From Platerodrilus igneus (Eukaryota > Arthropoda > Insecta > Coleoptera > Lycidae): a stretch of DNA of 64,000 nucleotides. Under the pieces are notes generated by a model. The model did no database searches, was not told the origin of the DNA, and saw only the letters and a program-made list of their open reading frames with translations. The position numbers were made by a program, and so were the translations under genes. The stretch lies in the NCBI GenBank assembly GCA_036346225.1, contig JARFIW010001215.1, positions 5,780,501 through 5,844,500 on the forward strand, read 5' to 3'. Shown here piece by piece: positions 43,400 to 55,945 of this stretch (its first letter is position 1; every line of letters starts with the position of its first letter).

Positions 43400-46300
43400 C
43401 TCGGCATGGTCCGACCAAGAAATCATAGCCCTGGCACAGTCAGAAATGGATTTTAAAGGGCACCAAATTAACGTGCACCAGGAGAAACTTTTTTCTAAAA
43501 GAACGCTGCATGCTATTAAAACCCGACGACTGACTCCAGAGTAGAAATATCTTATTAAAAGTTTATTGCAAGCCGGGAAGCAGCCGAACCGAGATACAGA
43601 GGAGGAGGTTCAGCTGGAAGATCTGCAGTAGCCTAGGGAAACAAATATTTCACATACGATAATTTATTCCAACTATAGGGCAACCAGGCAATTAATGGTT
43701 AATCTAGAAAGAACTGAAGTTTTAGAGAAACTTCTACTGGAAAATAGGTTAGATACCACAGTGTTGGAGGGGAGACCTGATGAGGGAGTCCAGCACCCAG
43801 GTGCCATACAGACTTCTGGACATGTTCTGTTGTGCCCTCTCCTCTTCAGGGAGGTGTCTGTAGTTTTGCCACCAGTAACAACCCCGGTCTTCACTTTAAA
43901 TTTGTCCTGTGCCTCGGGCCCAACCTTAATGATAATCTAGGTAGTAATGACGCCACACCAAAACCCTGTGAACGTGAATTAAAACCAAGGACGAGAGTTC
44001 TTAAGCTAAATAGTCTTGAAGGTACAGATACTGTAGGTACTACACTTATTACTCCTCGCCGTCACTGGAAATGTCAGAAATATCATACTCAACTGCTCGT
44101 TCGGGATCCAACTTGGGTTCGAAGCCCAAAACCCTATCTGGGACTCCAGACTATGCAGAAGTTTCTGACCAGTCCGTTCATTTATAATAACCTTTTTAGA
44201 TAATTTATACAAGAGTAATTTGAATACCACGACATCTGGTCTACCGACGACCTCAACCTCTATAACATGGTCATCAAATCGTACGTTAAGAATGGAACAC
44301 CAGCTGTAACGCATCAGCTAGAGATTTAGCTGGACGGTCTTCAGGGGAAAGCAGTTGGGGGGGCCGAACACGCACGATATCAGACTTCCCATACAAGTAA
44401 ATATCAATACGGGAGAGCAAGTAAAAAGACAACTGTATAAAATGATACAACGCATGTTTAATAACGACTGGTATAAGCTGTAGATTATTTAATTAATGAT
44501 AAACCGATTTGTAGCCTGGACCAGTTGCCTCCCGTAGACGAGGTCTGTAATAATTTTGTGCACTGTTCAGAAAAAGTCCTTTCTCCGATGTAGTTTCTAG
44601 CAAAGTGCCTCTGGAGAGGTAACACAATATTACCACCTTTCACCCATGCTCCGACGTAAGGAAGGCTGTGACGTCCTCCAGGTCCAGCGCTCGAAAGCCG
44701 AGATGAAATTGCTTTGACTGATCTAAGAGGACACGGCATGAAGCATCGCCTAATTTTGATTTTTAACGTGATGCCATGGTTTGGAATTGTATGGGGGACT
44801 CAGAAGCATAGCCGTACTTCCCTCGTGAATAAGAGGGGTGACCTCATTAGTGTCCATGGCTGGTGGCTGATTACAATATCTACGGCAGTACTCAGATTGA
44901 TTAACAAGACCGTCGCGAGGCGTCTTAGTGATCTCCCTCTGCATCCCCATCAAAGAGAATTCACTCGCATCGATGGAGCCCTCCTGAATGCCGTAACTCT
45001 GGAGACGATAATCAAGAATCAATGTCGGAAGGTTATACCATACCACCTATTGAGTTTGGATATCTCCAAAGTATTTGATTCAGTGTTTATAGATTTTGTA
45101 CGTAGGGCACTCCAAAGATTTGGAGTAGGGGAAAGGACTTATCGCATCATACTGAACGGGTACCATTGTTCACGTAGGTTATAACACTCATAAATTATAA
45201 ACTCATTAATTATAGAAAGCTCAACCCTATCAATAAATCCTTGGCAAATGAATTAAAAGTATTACAACACTTACCTTGGATATTGCCAGGTGTTGGGCTT
45301 GTCATGGATTGCGGTCCATTCTGCTTTTTGTCCTGTTGTTGTTAGAGTTGCTGTTGCTACCGGTAGGACTTCACCAACGAGAAGATAGGAAGGTAAAAAG
45401 GATGGAAACGACAACACCTGCGTCAGCACTGTTCGGTACGATAAGTTTATCGATACGGTATATGTGGCGGAATGATAGAGTCCGCCAGACTAATCGGTAG
45501 TCCTCGCTTTTTATGTTTTCTCCCACCAATTGAAATCGATATAATTCTGCTTGTGTTCGTGGGAAGATGAACTCTTTCTCACGCCAGAACCCTGAGTCAG
45601 CGCTTACGTTTGCGGTGATAAACAACTGGCGCCGAGATCTGTGTGAATGTTACTAATCCCGGGGTTTCACAACATTGAAGGAATTGCACAAATTAAACGG
45701 GGTTTTTATAAATATCAAATAAAGTCCCTAACTCCTAAAATAATATTTCTAATTCCTAAAAGCTTTAAGATAACACGTAGCAAGGCCGACAGCGGACTCC
45801 CGCGATTCCTACCACCAATGGGGTTAAGCAGGGGAGCCTTTTGTTCCCCATATTGTTTAACTTCATTATGGATAAATTAATCTGTGTACTGGAGAGAAAG
45901 CGTTTAGGATTGATAATAGGTGGAGACGTGGGGGTGTCCGCTCTTGGCTATGTGGATGATCTGCTGCTGTTGGCAAACTCTAACAGGAATTCCAACAAAC
46001 TCCTGGGTACTGTAGTGGAATTTCTGAAAGCAAGAGGACTAATACTTGATACCAGCAAGAGTGTGGCCGCGTCTACTAGAGTGACAACTGGAAGGAACAC
46101 ATTGTTCTTCTTCACAAAAGCACTCTTTTACGTGGGTGGGGAGGATATCAGGCAGATGGAACCTGTGGATCTAATGAAATATGTGTTCCAGGTACGACTG
46201 CGTGGGACAAACTGCACCCACGTCTAATAAGATTTCACTGCAGTGTAGACGCCTAGGGAAGGCTTGTATGAAGCCCGCCTAGAAGCTTTTGCTCCTTTGA

Positions 46301-46640
46301 AACCATTTGCTGCCAAGTTACATCGCTCTGCTGCAGGACCGGCGTCTCACTTCCAAACTGTTGAAAACCGTGGATCGGACGGTGAGAGTCGCAGTGCATA
46401 ACATCCTGCATTTGAATAAAACCTGAGCCCATGCCTTTATACATTCTACTACTCGGGATGGTGGTCCGAGTATCTTTTGCTTTTTTACCCAGATTCCTAA
46501 AATATTAAAATCCAGATTACTAAAATGCTGGGAGGAGTCGACCGACTATCCGTTACGGTCTTTTCTTTATCCGCCTTTGAAGGACTCTACAAAACCATTT
46601 CTAACTTGACAAGAAAAACGGTGACAACAGCAGCATTATA
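43400..46640 (+). pseudogene. R2-clade ORF: N-terminal segment and RT
   Basis: Begins with SDQEIIALAQSEMDFKGHQI, KLFSKRTLHAIKTRRL, the conserved Myb-type region before the RT in R2-clade proteins. RT: TISTAVLRLINKTVARRLSD, LPLHPHQREFTRIDG, PYHLLSLDISKVFDS (first Asp), MGLSRGAF, FPILFNFIMDKL, GYVDDLLLLANS (YVDD intact, about 45946-45975), LKARGLILDTSKSVAAS. The end of the RT thumb continues to about 46640 (HSTTRDGGLG-like). Frameshifts near 44700, 45840 and 46230, plus an insertion at 45178. Confidence 0.82.
45178..45773. mobile_element. 596-base insertion in the R2-clade RT, 7-bp target duplication
   Basis: Flanked by CACGTAG at 45171-45177 and 45774-45780. Removing it reconnects the RT frame between GYHCSR and SKADSG. 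The insert starts GTTATAACACTCATAAATT, ends AAGCTTTAAGATAA and has no recognised coding domain. Confidence 0.7.
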
Positions 46641-46671
46641 CGCATGAATAGGGGTGATAAGTTAGAGATCT

Positions 46672-47255
46672 TGTTACGTGCCGAAATCGGCCGTAAGCAT
46701 TTCGAATTTTAGTTTTAATTTGTAAGGATTTCGCGCCAATAATTTGAAAAGACGTGTGTGTATTTCCGTCACTTCAGACAGTGCGTTTGCGCGAGATTGC
46801 GCCGACGCAGAGTGCGAATAAGGGTGGTGGTGATTTCCGGACACGTCAAGATTAGTGAGCCAGATGTGGAGAAATGTAGTTATCTTTGTGTTTTATCGTG
46901 TCTTCTTTTTTTGTTATGTAGGTTTCCTTTTATATACCCAATTATCATTCCTTATACCAGTTTACTGTCGCTCTCTACATACGAACGAAGAAGACAAATT
47001 TAAATTTGGATTCAACCGGGCCCAACGAATACCCACGCCCGAAAGGATCAACGAAGCCCAGCTGCCGTTATACTAACGCAATGCTGTGAGAAGTCCTACA
47101 GTTTACGTAAGTACTTTTCTCGTTTTTTATGTGATGTAATAATTTTAAACAATTATTATGTGACGTAATATCTTATTTTTGCATCATTTTTGCAATTATT
47201 CATCATTGCTACCAACTGACTGTAGTGGCTCGCGTACCGTACCGCTGGGGTTATA
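46672..47255 (+). mobile_element. Gypsy-type LTR in the R2-clade element
   Basis: Starts TGTTACGTGCC; contains TTTCCGTCACTTC, TGCGTTTGCGC and GGTTTCCTTTTATATA, matching the LTRs at 17080-17707 and 58196-58822 in reverse. End placed near GGGGTTATAA at 47246-47255. No internal region follows, so it is a solo or truncated LTR. No target duplication was clear. Confidence 0.7.
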
Positions 47256-47539
47256 ATAATCTCTTACTCGAGGAACGAGCTGAGACAGGAGAGTGATACA
47301 GTCCACAGCTCGTCGTGGATCTTCGACCCACCACAATACTGGACTGATCGAGATTGTTTTCGCTGCGCAGTTGCAGGGCAACTTATTACTGATCAAGGGC
47401 AATTCAACTGCTGAGTGAAAATGTCGAGCAAGTTGTGACAAAGTTGTCTCTTAGTCAGGTGCTGCAAGGATGTCAAGCAACCCACTGGAACGGAATTTGG
47501 TGTCATTTCGGAGTGGTGAATGGTCTAATTAGGACATCT

Positions 47540-47930
47540 GAATGCAGTGATGGTTGAGAAGGAACCGAGGTTGCGCCTCGAAAACCACAATCTACATAAG
47601 CCTAGCCTCCTTCTTTTGAAGGAAAACAAAGTGATCGTTGCTGACGTGGCTGTGCTCTGGGAAGAGCCTGCAAGTCTCTCGGTTACTATCGACGAAAGAC
47701 CTATTACTATGGTGAACAGGAGGTGACGAATCTTCTAAGCGGGAAGTTTCCGAGAAAGAGATTGGTCATAATCTCCTTTGTAATCGGAGCGAGAGACACT
47801 TGGTCAGTGACGAACTGGGAGATTGTACGTGAACTGTCTGTAGCCCGTTCCACGTGTAACCGTCTATTCGGTGAAATTATTAACGGCAGTATTCTCATCC
47901 ACTCTGATTATAGACAGGGTCAATATTAAT
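47540..47930 (+). pseudogene. R2-clade REL-type endonuclease end
   Basis: Encodes EPRLRLENHNLHKPDLLLLK with the catalytic PD, then VIVADVAVLWEEPASLSVTI with the second Asp, and, after a frameshift, FVIGARDTWSVTNWEIVREL, the usual C-terminal end of R2-clade proteins. The Cys/His finger before it is degraded by the LTR insertion and frameshifts. Confidence 0.78.
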
Positions 47931-48356
47931 ACCCACACTCATTCTACTAACAATTATATCAATATGTACCATTATCCTACTGACACTTCACTGTACTTAA
48001 GCAGCTCCAACTCTTTTGCTGCTGCATGCAAGTTGGATCAAGGTCCAAACCCCTATACAGGGGTGAGGACTTCTATTGTAAATATAATTTGTTTCGATCT
48101 ATACACATTTTATATCTATTGTGGCGTCTTATTTACTAATATTGTTAAAGATGTTTATTATGTTGCTACCAATTTTTTAATAAAGACTATGGGTGCCTTC
48201 AGTACTGTATGTCCTCTTGCCCAGGCATTTGGGCCTTCAGCCAAGTCGGGGTATCACATGGTAGTGTTTTAGAGTGGTTGTCCAGGATTATGTAACCGGA
48301 CTAGAAAGCGAACGTCGTGCAATATCAGGCCGAAATGGGTAATTATTATTATTATT
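47931..48356 (+). mobile_element. 3' UTR and (ATT)n tail of R2-clade element 1
   Basis: Follows the endonuclease; ends in TAATTATTATTATTATT at about 48340-48356, a simple-repeat tail as in LINE 3' ends. An open frame covering part of it (47871-48272) is not recognised as a gene. Confidence 0.5.
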
Positions 48357-50650
48357 TTTATATCACTCTAATAACCTTATTCGATAGTCGCCAAACTTTT
48401 TGAAGAGAATCTAAGTTTAATGCAAGACGGAAATCATCAAGTTCCTCGTGTACTTAGGGTTTTTCTTTAGATTATCTCAGTGTGACCACCAAATCTAACA
48501 GAATAAAATCAAGTAAGCCCTCATAACCACACTACAGATGCAGGAGTACGCCACAACACAGCTTGGATCTGCTTCACCTCCAAAGCCATCAGGTCCATCT
48601 TCTAGAGCACGTGATGCCAACAAGCACGCCAGGATTGGGAGCATGCTTTAATTTTTACTAGCCACAGTGTACCGAAGCTTGGAAATTATATCCAGTCACT
48701 GCCGCTAGGTGCCGCATTGCATTCAACTTAACGATGGGCATCAGTCATACACAACACCAGATTCAGGTCTTTGTCATGAAGCCACAACGTTCAATTCTTC
48801 AACATGGAACCACATCCAGTAGCTTTAGAATCTAAAGTGATTCAGTGTTAAAAGACATTTGCAATAATTACGCACATAAAAATTCTTGTAAATATTTTCT
48901 TTGTTCATACTTTTAAAGTATAATTAGTTCGTATTTTAAACTTGTAAATAAATGTTATCTCTGTGGTTACCAGGCATTAACAAGGTGACCTCCAGACAAA
49001 CCAGAACACCATAATCATTAAGACTCAATATTGCGATTGGATTAAATTTGCCCCATTTACAAAATTTTACTCTTTAAACACAAGTGACCTACCAGTTTTA
49101 AATCTAGGTATATCTCTATAAAAACAGTGCTGGTACAAGAAGACATTGTTATTTCTGTAAAAAAAAGTTTTACAATGAAATTTTATTTACTAATCGATAG
49201 AATGGCCCCCATTGTGTTGTGAAGCTATTACATATGTATCGGCTAAATTTTGATTCGTCTTCGTTTGGACTTTAACCAATCAAGAACATACTCGATTAAC
49301 CATGATGTACTACAGAGTATTAACAAAACGTTTTGAGAATATACACATATTGGATAGCTTTTACTGAAGTCTCGAACAAACCCTAAAAAAGTAATGTGTA
49401 TTTATCTCGTATTAGTTTGGGTGCAATTTAAAGAACTATATATATTTCAATTATTTAATTCGATCTGGGTACATAAATACCATGTGCCATGTTTTTGTAA
49501 AATTCTTTACAAGCAGAAATAAAATAAACAACTTAAACGTTTTTTTCATTTTAACTGCAAATAACATTTCCTAGTTACGGTATTTTAAATCACGTGTTCA
49601 AGAATAACATGAAAGTCAAATTCATGCTACTCATTAATTGAAATTTTATCTTTACTCAGAAAATATCATAATAAAAAATGTTTGAAATATCTTTCAATTG
49701 TTTAAGTTACAAAAATTCATTTGTGAGAATAACATCTATAAAGGCAGCAATTTATATCAAGAAGCGATAAGAGTTTATTGTTATCAAGAAATATTATAAC
49801 GCGCTGGTACTGATTAACATTAAAGAAGGCACAAGGCTAGTGTAGCATGGGTTAGAGAAAGTAAACATAATTAAGAAGCTTTAGAAGGTTAAAGTAAGAG
49901 AGGAATGTTTATGTAGAATAAAAGGCTATAAATACATTGGAAGCGTTTGGCTATTTTAAAACTATGTCAGGATTAAATAAAACTGTGTCAACAATAATAT
50001 GCGAATATCGATTTTATATTTCGAGACAATTTTAATGAGTAAGTTCACGTGAAAGAAGGTGTTGTTTTGAAATTATAACAATAGTCTTTTTATCAATTTT
50101 AATTTGAAAATTGTTCTTGGAAGTCTACATGACACGAAAGTGGAAAGGGGATCGCATTTAAATACGGTAGAATTAAGTTTCGCTTTCTTTCCGATTTAAT
50201 CAGCAAAAAATATATGTGAAACTTTGAAGTATTTAGTTATAAATTTGTAAATAAAATTAATTCAACGATTTGTTTGAAATTTATAGTCGTGCAGATTTTC
50301 TCACGTAAGCAACAGATCTAGTTTATTTAATTGTTAAGTGTTAAACTAATTTTAATTAGGATTCTTAGTGTGGAATGGAATAAACCTCTTCGTAAATAGC
50401 ATAATGATCCTGGTGTAGAATGGAATTTAATGCCTGAATAATTTTAATTATGGATTTTGTGTACAGCAGATAGAAAATGTAGTGTAAAGCAAATAAAATA
50501 TCATGTGTATAAGAAGCCTGTTTGAGAAACCGCGTGAGCTGAAGAGCGTCTTAGAGAAGATTCAAATCAGGTATCGATTATACTGTTTATTTTATTATTT
50601 TATATGTGCTAAACTGAATAAGATGCATTTTAATCGAAGGTTACGTTACT
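48357..50650. other. AT-rich DNA, no gene recognised
   Basis: About 2.3 kb with no significant open frame. AATAAA motifs and A/T runs are frequent. No similarity to the other repeats of the window was noticed. Confidence 0.5.
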
Positions 50651-50949
50651 GACTGTGACAAATGTTTGAGGCTCGTAATAGATAATGAGCGTCCTTGTTA
50701 AAATATGGTTTTCTTTAAGTTTCGTTGATGGTGTAAATTTGATATTTATAAAATACTAATAAAATAGGGAAATTAATTTATTGCAAGAGTCAACATATTT
50801 CAGGCTTCGATCATGCTAAATAATTTTAATTTTACCAGTATATCCTTGTGAATAGTTAGGAAATCGCATTAGTAACAAGACGTTTTAACACTTACAATAA
50901 ATCAATTAATGTATGTAGTTTAAAGTCACAAAGTGTACGCATAGTATTA

Positions 50950-50994
<45 letters not shown>

Positions 50995-53900
50995 ATAAAG
51001 AGCACGGATTATTCGAAGTATAGTGTAAGAAAAAATACAGTAGGCTATGAAAATTTATATAAGGGCATTAGAATGCAATCATCCATAAAATTTACTAGTT
51101 CATAAACGTTATAACACTGATAACTTCAAGGATACAATAAGTTCATGATAAATGCTCAAAATATAATTTAATATAACAAACAATGCAAATAAAGTATTAA
51201 TCTGTCCAAAATAGCGTGTTATTGTAAAGATTATGCAGCTAACATGTGGGGTTAAACAAAATTATCAGAACAAAAGTCAAAACATTCTGCTGTTTTGCAA
51301 GGCAGATGTGTTCTAACCTGTCATTGTCTTGTTATTTCAATGCGAGGATAATAAAGGCAAAAATAACAGGAAATCATATGTATTACAGTCGTTAAAAGCA
51401 TATCAAAATTCCTTATTTCTTGGGAAATTCTAAACAACACAAATGTTGGAAAAATTTCAATGCGACTGATAAATCCGCTTTCACACGATAAAAATCCTGT
51501 ATATACTAGACAAAATTTAGAAAGGAGAGATTTAGTTCTGTGATTGAATGAAGTAAATTTCAGCAAACCGATGCGCGTGAAGTTTTTAGTGAAATTAATT
51601 TAAAATTCAAGTCTAAAACAAACTTAGTGCAATTTTAAAGTAATACAGTGAGCTGTTTGCCAAACGTAAGAGGTAAGAATTTATTTAACCGATACTTATA
51701 CAAAAATTTATACCGCTTTTAATGATGGTTAGGAAATGTGGTAACTTTAAATAATGGATCGAGAGTAAACTAATTTTAAATATGGACGATAATATAAAAT
51801 TCTGATTTTGTAACTTTAAAGTAAATAATTTATTTCCTAATAATTTTTTTGTGGTGTAAACGTAGATTAATATAGAAACTTGTTACGTACAGTTTTGGAC
51901 CGAGAAAATCTAGTGGCTAAACTAATTAATATTTCGAACCATAAAGGGTTTGTTACTCCTCTTTTCTTTGAAATTATGTTGGAGACATTATCTTATCTAA
52001 TTAATATATTACCATAAATGGTCAGGTATTTGTCTTTCTCGATGTAATTATCTTCGAGATGTTACTCTATTTTTCCTTTACTTTCCAGTGAATAAATCAT
52101 TTATACCTTTAACAAATTATCTTATCTGCTTGCTTAAGGGAAGTATGTATCGTTAATGCAGTAGTACTGGCTGATTTGTCAACCTAACATTTTTGCTGTT
52201 GCTACGTATTTTGTACTTATCTTGTTAAAGACAGCAAGAAATTTGTTTAGCTTAAGAGAATATCTTAAAAGATATTAACGAAAATTTATGTCTTCATATA
52301 CGAAATCAAAATAAACAACGTATTTAGTTGTATAGTGATTTTACGTGTTAGCTTTAAGTGTTTGAGTCTCATTTTCTCCTACTAAATCTTTGCCAAGCGA
52401 GGTGCGCGCCGGCAGTACCTATATGCTTGGACACAGGACCTTTATAAGAAAAATCCAGGTCAGGAAGAATGTAGACTGACTTGAGCTGGACTGCGGTTCA
52501 AACAAGTTAAACCCTGACTTATTAAGAAATTTGTACAATACATTATAGGGGCACTAGCCGAAAGTAAAATATCCGAGACGGGCAAGGAAGTAGTGCCAAT
52601 GGCAGTCGCTGAGATGCTAACCCCTATAACAAGCATGGAAATCGCGAAGTGATTAGTCCGCACTAAATAGTCTACTGCTGCTGATCTTGATGGTGTTTTG
52701 GTGAACTACATCAGAAGCGATGGCTGGTAAGAAGTTCTCCGTTTCCTGTACAACTTTGTCATGTTGGCATGAAGACAACTATCAGCGTGGAGAATGAACA
52801 GGACTATGCTAATTTTCAAGAAGGGTAAGGATGGTAGGAGGGCCGAGAACTGTGGATTCCTTATCATTAGCTCCAACCTGTGCCATTGGTTCTGGGGTAT
52901 TATAGACCCCAAGCTCAGGCAGTATGTCCAAGTTCACGCCCCGACAAAAAGGCTTCGTCTCCAGTCGAGGTGTTTCAATAATGTGCACATCATATACGAG
53001 TTGCTGCGGCACTCAAAGCAAACGGGCACTAGCCTGGTTGCAGTGCAGATCGATATCAGTAAGGCTTTTCATACAGTTCCTATCCGACAACTGAGGCTGC
53101 ACTGCACGCTCCAGGTCTTCCATAGCAGGTGGTACATATGGTGGAAGACAGATATAGGGATGTTCGTACTGAAATAAAAATTCGAGATAAAAAAATTGAT
53201 CTCGTCCTTAAGAGAGGGATTAAGCAGGGTGACCCCCTTTCACAATTCAATGCAGTAATAGAGAAGTAACCAGAGTGCTCCATAGGTGGGGATACACACG
53301 TTTTCTGTTTGGTCTTTGCCGACGTTTTGACACACGTCGCGGGCACAGTATTACAACCAGAAGATCAGATCAGGCAGATGGAGCAGTACCTTAGGGACCT
53401 AGGTATGACAATGTTGGCGCAGAAGAGCGTTTGCTCCTGTTTCGCCTGGTACCTGATTGACCCAGGTTGAAAATGGAAAATGGAGATGCAATACCGTTCA
53501 CAGGCCCGGGATTGTACCTTAATTACCTTGGTGTAAAAATACCTCCTTGGGCGGGGATAACCATTGAGAGCGTCAGGGTTGACTTTGTTGCAGTGCTAGC
53601 GCGTGTTAAGCAACTAGCACTAGCCAACCAAAAGTAAAACTCATCTCCAATTACCTTATCCCCACTACGTTTATCGATGGGTGGTAGCAGTCCCACCCTT
53701 AACATATTTAAGATCATTAGACCAGGAGCTGCAGGTAGTTTTTCCTGAAATCTATCATTTGCTACAGCAAACTTCGAATGGACTGCTATACTATAGCAAG
53801 AATGACGGGCGATTAATGTTTCCCAAGTCGGAAACTCTCGTTGTTTCGAGCACGTTGAAAACATTGATCAAATTCCTTAGAAGCGAAGATCCCATAATGA

Positions 53901-54499
53901 AAGCCCTGGAGCGGACACCAAGTTAAAAACACGGCTGATGATGATGTTCGCTGCATGCAGTATGGTCCATCTCAGAACCAGAAATCGACCTATTGAAGAG
54001 GCAGAGAGAGACGAACTTGTGGGTTGAGCCACCAAAAGCTCTCAAGAAAGTCGGTCGCGGCGCTCACCGACTATAAAATTGCCAACGCATGACTTCGCAA
54101 CCCAATGTTGCTGAGGTCATGCAGACAAATAAAGATGCTCAAAATGAAAGCTAAATCATGTGCTGATAGGGTGACAATGAATTGGGTGGTTCCACAGGTC
54201 GATATCAACTGTCGCAGGTGTGAATCCCAGCTGGAGACACTGGGTCACATCCTGGGACAGTGCATTCATACAACGAGCAAAAGGATCCGCCGCCACAACG
54301 AGATTTGCGACCTCGTTGAAGATGAATTACAAAAGCAGCAGCCAGCGGTATCAGTAACGAGGGAACCTACGTTAAAGCTTCTCTCGGGCAGGAATCTCAA
54401 ATCTTATCTGGTGCTACAAAACCAGAGAAGGGTCTTCGTGGTCGACATAACAGTTCGCCACGAGGACAATGATTACCTGGACCAGGGATGAATATCTAA
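50651..54499. repeat. Large direct repeat, copy 1
   Basis: Matches 60145-64000 in the same orientation at nearly every base. The offset moves from 9494 to 9501 only through single-base homopolymer differences and the (TA)n length. The left edge is sharp (50651 / 60145); the right edge of copy 2 lies beyond the window. Confidence 0.95.
50955..50990. repeat. (TA)18 microsatellite
   Basis: Uninterrupted TA run in copy 1 of the large repeat; copy 2 has (TA)20 at 60449-60488. Confidence 0.95.
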
Positions 54500-54760
54500 G
54501 ATCAATAAATAAAGCCAACTGGTACCGCCCCTCCTTATGGAATTAGGTGCAACCACAGAAGAACTCCAGCCACTTGTGGTAAGAGAGGAGCGATGCCGAA
54601 GGAGACGGTTAAAGTCCTAGCTCAACTGGACATCACCGACAGAAAGACGCTGTTAACAATATCGTTGATAGCGCACGTAGTTCTATAGAATTCTAACATA
54701 AGGTTATGGACTACGACGATCCAGGCCGGGAATATCGGCTACTGACCTGACCCTAAAAAA
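52385..54760 (+). pseudogene. R2-clade LINE, element 2 (copy 1)
   Basis: Plus strand, 5' truncated. Linker before the RT from about 52385; RT: MNRTMLIFKKGKDGRRAENC, CHWFWGIIDPKL, RCFNNVHIIYELLRHSKQTG, VAVQIDISKAFHTVP; LKRGIKQGDPLSQ; then a short deletion; catalytic box FADVLT (53315-53329), where the second Asp is Val; then NYLGVKIPPWAG and the thumb region. The Cys/His finger CRRCESQLETLGHILGQC with HTTSKRIRRHNEIC, and the endonuclease end VVDITVRHEDNDYLDQG, are at 54180-54490, then RGAMPKETVKVLAQLDI-type C-terminus. Lost catalytic Asp, stops and frameshifts show it is dead. Confidence 0.85.
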
Positions 54761-55008
54761 TTTCAGAGAATAGCTCTCCAACATTATGTGTTGTTAATTG
54801 TGGTGTCGTGTTATTTATTATTAGGTTAGGTTTTATTATTTACGTACGAGAGTACCACTGTCCCTTTTTGGCGTGGTGTGATCCTGTTGTGACATCCTGG
54901 TGCATCATTGTCCCTTTTGGCATGGTATTATCTATTTTAACTGTGCTGTTTCATCTTTGTGACTACCTTAGCTTTATTGGCGGGTACTATGGTACCGTGA
55001 TATTTATT
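54761..55008. other. R2-clade 3' flank, not assigned
   Basis: GT-rich region with an internal near-repeat (TGTCCCTTTTTGGCGTGGT at 54858 and TTGTCCCTTTTGGCATGGT at 54908). May be the 3' UTR of the R2-clade element. Confidence 0.35.
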
Positions 55009-55285
55009 AGGCGGCTCCGTGGTGTAGTTGGTATGCGTATGACTACTATGCCCAAGGTCCCGGGTTCAAATCCCGACATGGTCCGCTTGAAAAATGTTAG
55101 GCAAGCACTTTTCACAAAAATACTCCCTCCTTCGGATAGAGGTAAAATGGAGGTCTCGCGCGTGAGTGTTGTCATGCATGTTAAAGATCCCTACCTTGTT
55201 TGAAACAGCAAGGGTTCGGCAAAATTCAAAATTTCCAGGTTAAAAAAACTTGGTTTCTGGAAAATGTAGTACCTTCAGGTATGTA
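55009..55285 (+). mobile_element. tRNA-derived SINE, diverged copy
   Basis: Head GGCGGCTCCGTGGTGTAGTTGG with a good A box, B box GGTTCAAATCC, and the body with GTGAGTGTTGTCATGC. Diverged from the 42-kb copy. No clear target duplication. Confidence 0.8.
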
Positions 55286-55572
55286 GGGAGTACAGCGATA
55301 TTAGTATTAACTTTTTAGCCAGTTTATTAGAAAATGTTGGGGATGCGAGTCGTAAGGCGCCCATTGGGGCTGCAATGGCGGAGAGCGGGACCTGAGGCGC
55401 CGATGGCATCCACCACGCGGTTTTTCCTGGTCAATGACGCTCACCACGTCAGGACCTATTAACGGCTAATTTTTCCTATCCAAGTCGTACATCACTAAGT
55501 CTCAAGGTTTCATGTCTGAAGTGTTGATAGTGGGATATGAGCTAGGCACGCGTGAGGATATCGTGAATTCAG

Positions 55573-55945
55573 TTGATCCTTGAACAAAGAAGTCGTACTG
55601 GTCATGGGCCCACTAATCCCGAAACTTTGACCACGCATGAGTGTAGTATGCAGTCTGGACATTATTTTCAACTTTTTAGTAGTTTAAAACCAAATGATAA
55701 AGATTTATTGATGTTAGCTTCACTTAACAGTACTGTAGAGGAAAGGCAACCTATAACACTTACCTTAGCACAAACTTTAAAAGAATTACAAAGTGATAGT
55801 CCAGAAGTATATAACCTTAACATACTGTTTTCAAGACTAACGCAAAAAATGCCACAGTTTACTAGAGGCTAACAGCATGATGCACACGAGTTATTACGGC
55901 ATCTGCTTGAAGTAGTTGTTATGGTACAACTGCAACATACACGAA
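55573..55945 (+). pseudogene. USP16/USP45-like deubiquitinase, part 1
   Basis: Encodes LTLAQTLKELQSDSPEVYNL, NILFSRLTQKMPQFTRG, then after an in-frame TAA (55870-55872) QHDAHELLRHLLE. The order matches the segment of USP16/USP45 peptidases between the Cys box and the QQDxHE motif. Known function: removal of ubiquitin from substrates such as histone H2A. Upstream Cys-box sequence was not recognised. Part 2 follows after a 1.5-kb interruption. Confidence 0.75.

Larger units (their letters stand above)
43395..48356 (+). mobile_element. R2-clade LINE, element 1, with two later insertions
   Basis: Plus strand. Order: Myb-like N-terminal segment, RT, thumb region, REL-type endonuclease, 3' UTR and an (ATT)n tail at about 48344-48356. 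Interrupted at 45178-45773 (unknown insertion) and 46672-47255 (Gypsy LTR). It is not inserted in 28S rDNA. Many frameshifts. Confidence 0.8.

Noticed and set aside
43213..43407. Possible retropepsin (LMDTGASSC) on the minus strand
   Set aside because: The motif is suggestive but the surrounding frame has no further protease or LTR-element similarity that I can recognise, so no gene is called.
44006..44314. Minus-strand 102-residue frame
   Set aside because: Antisense to the N-terminal part of the R2-clade element and without a recognisable motif.
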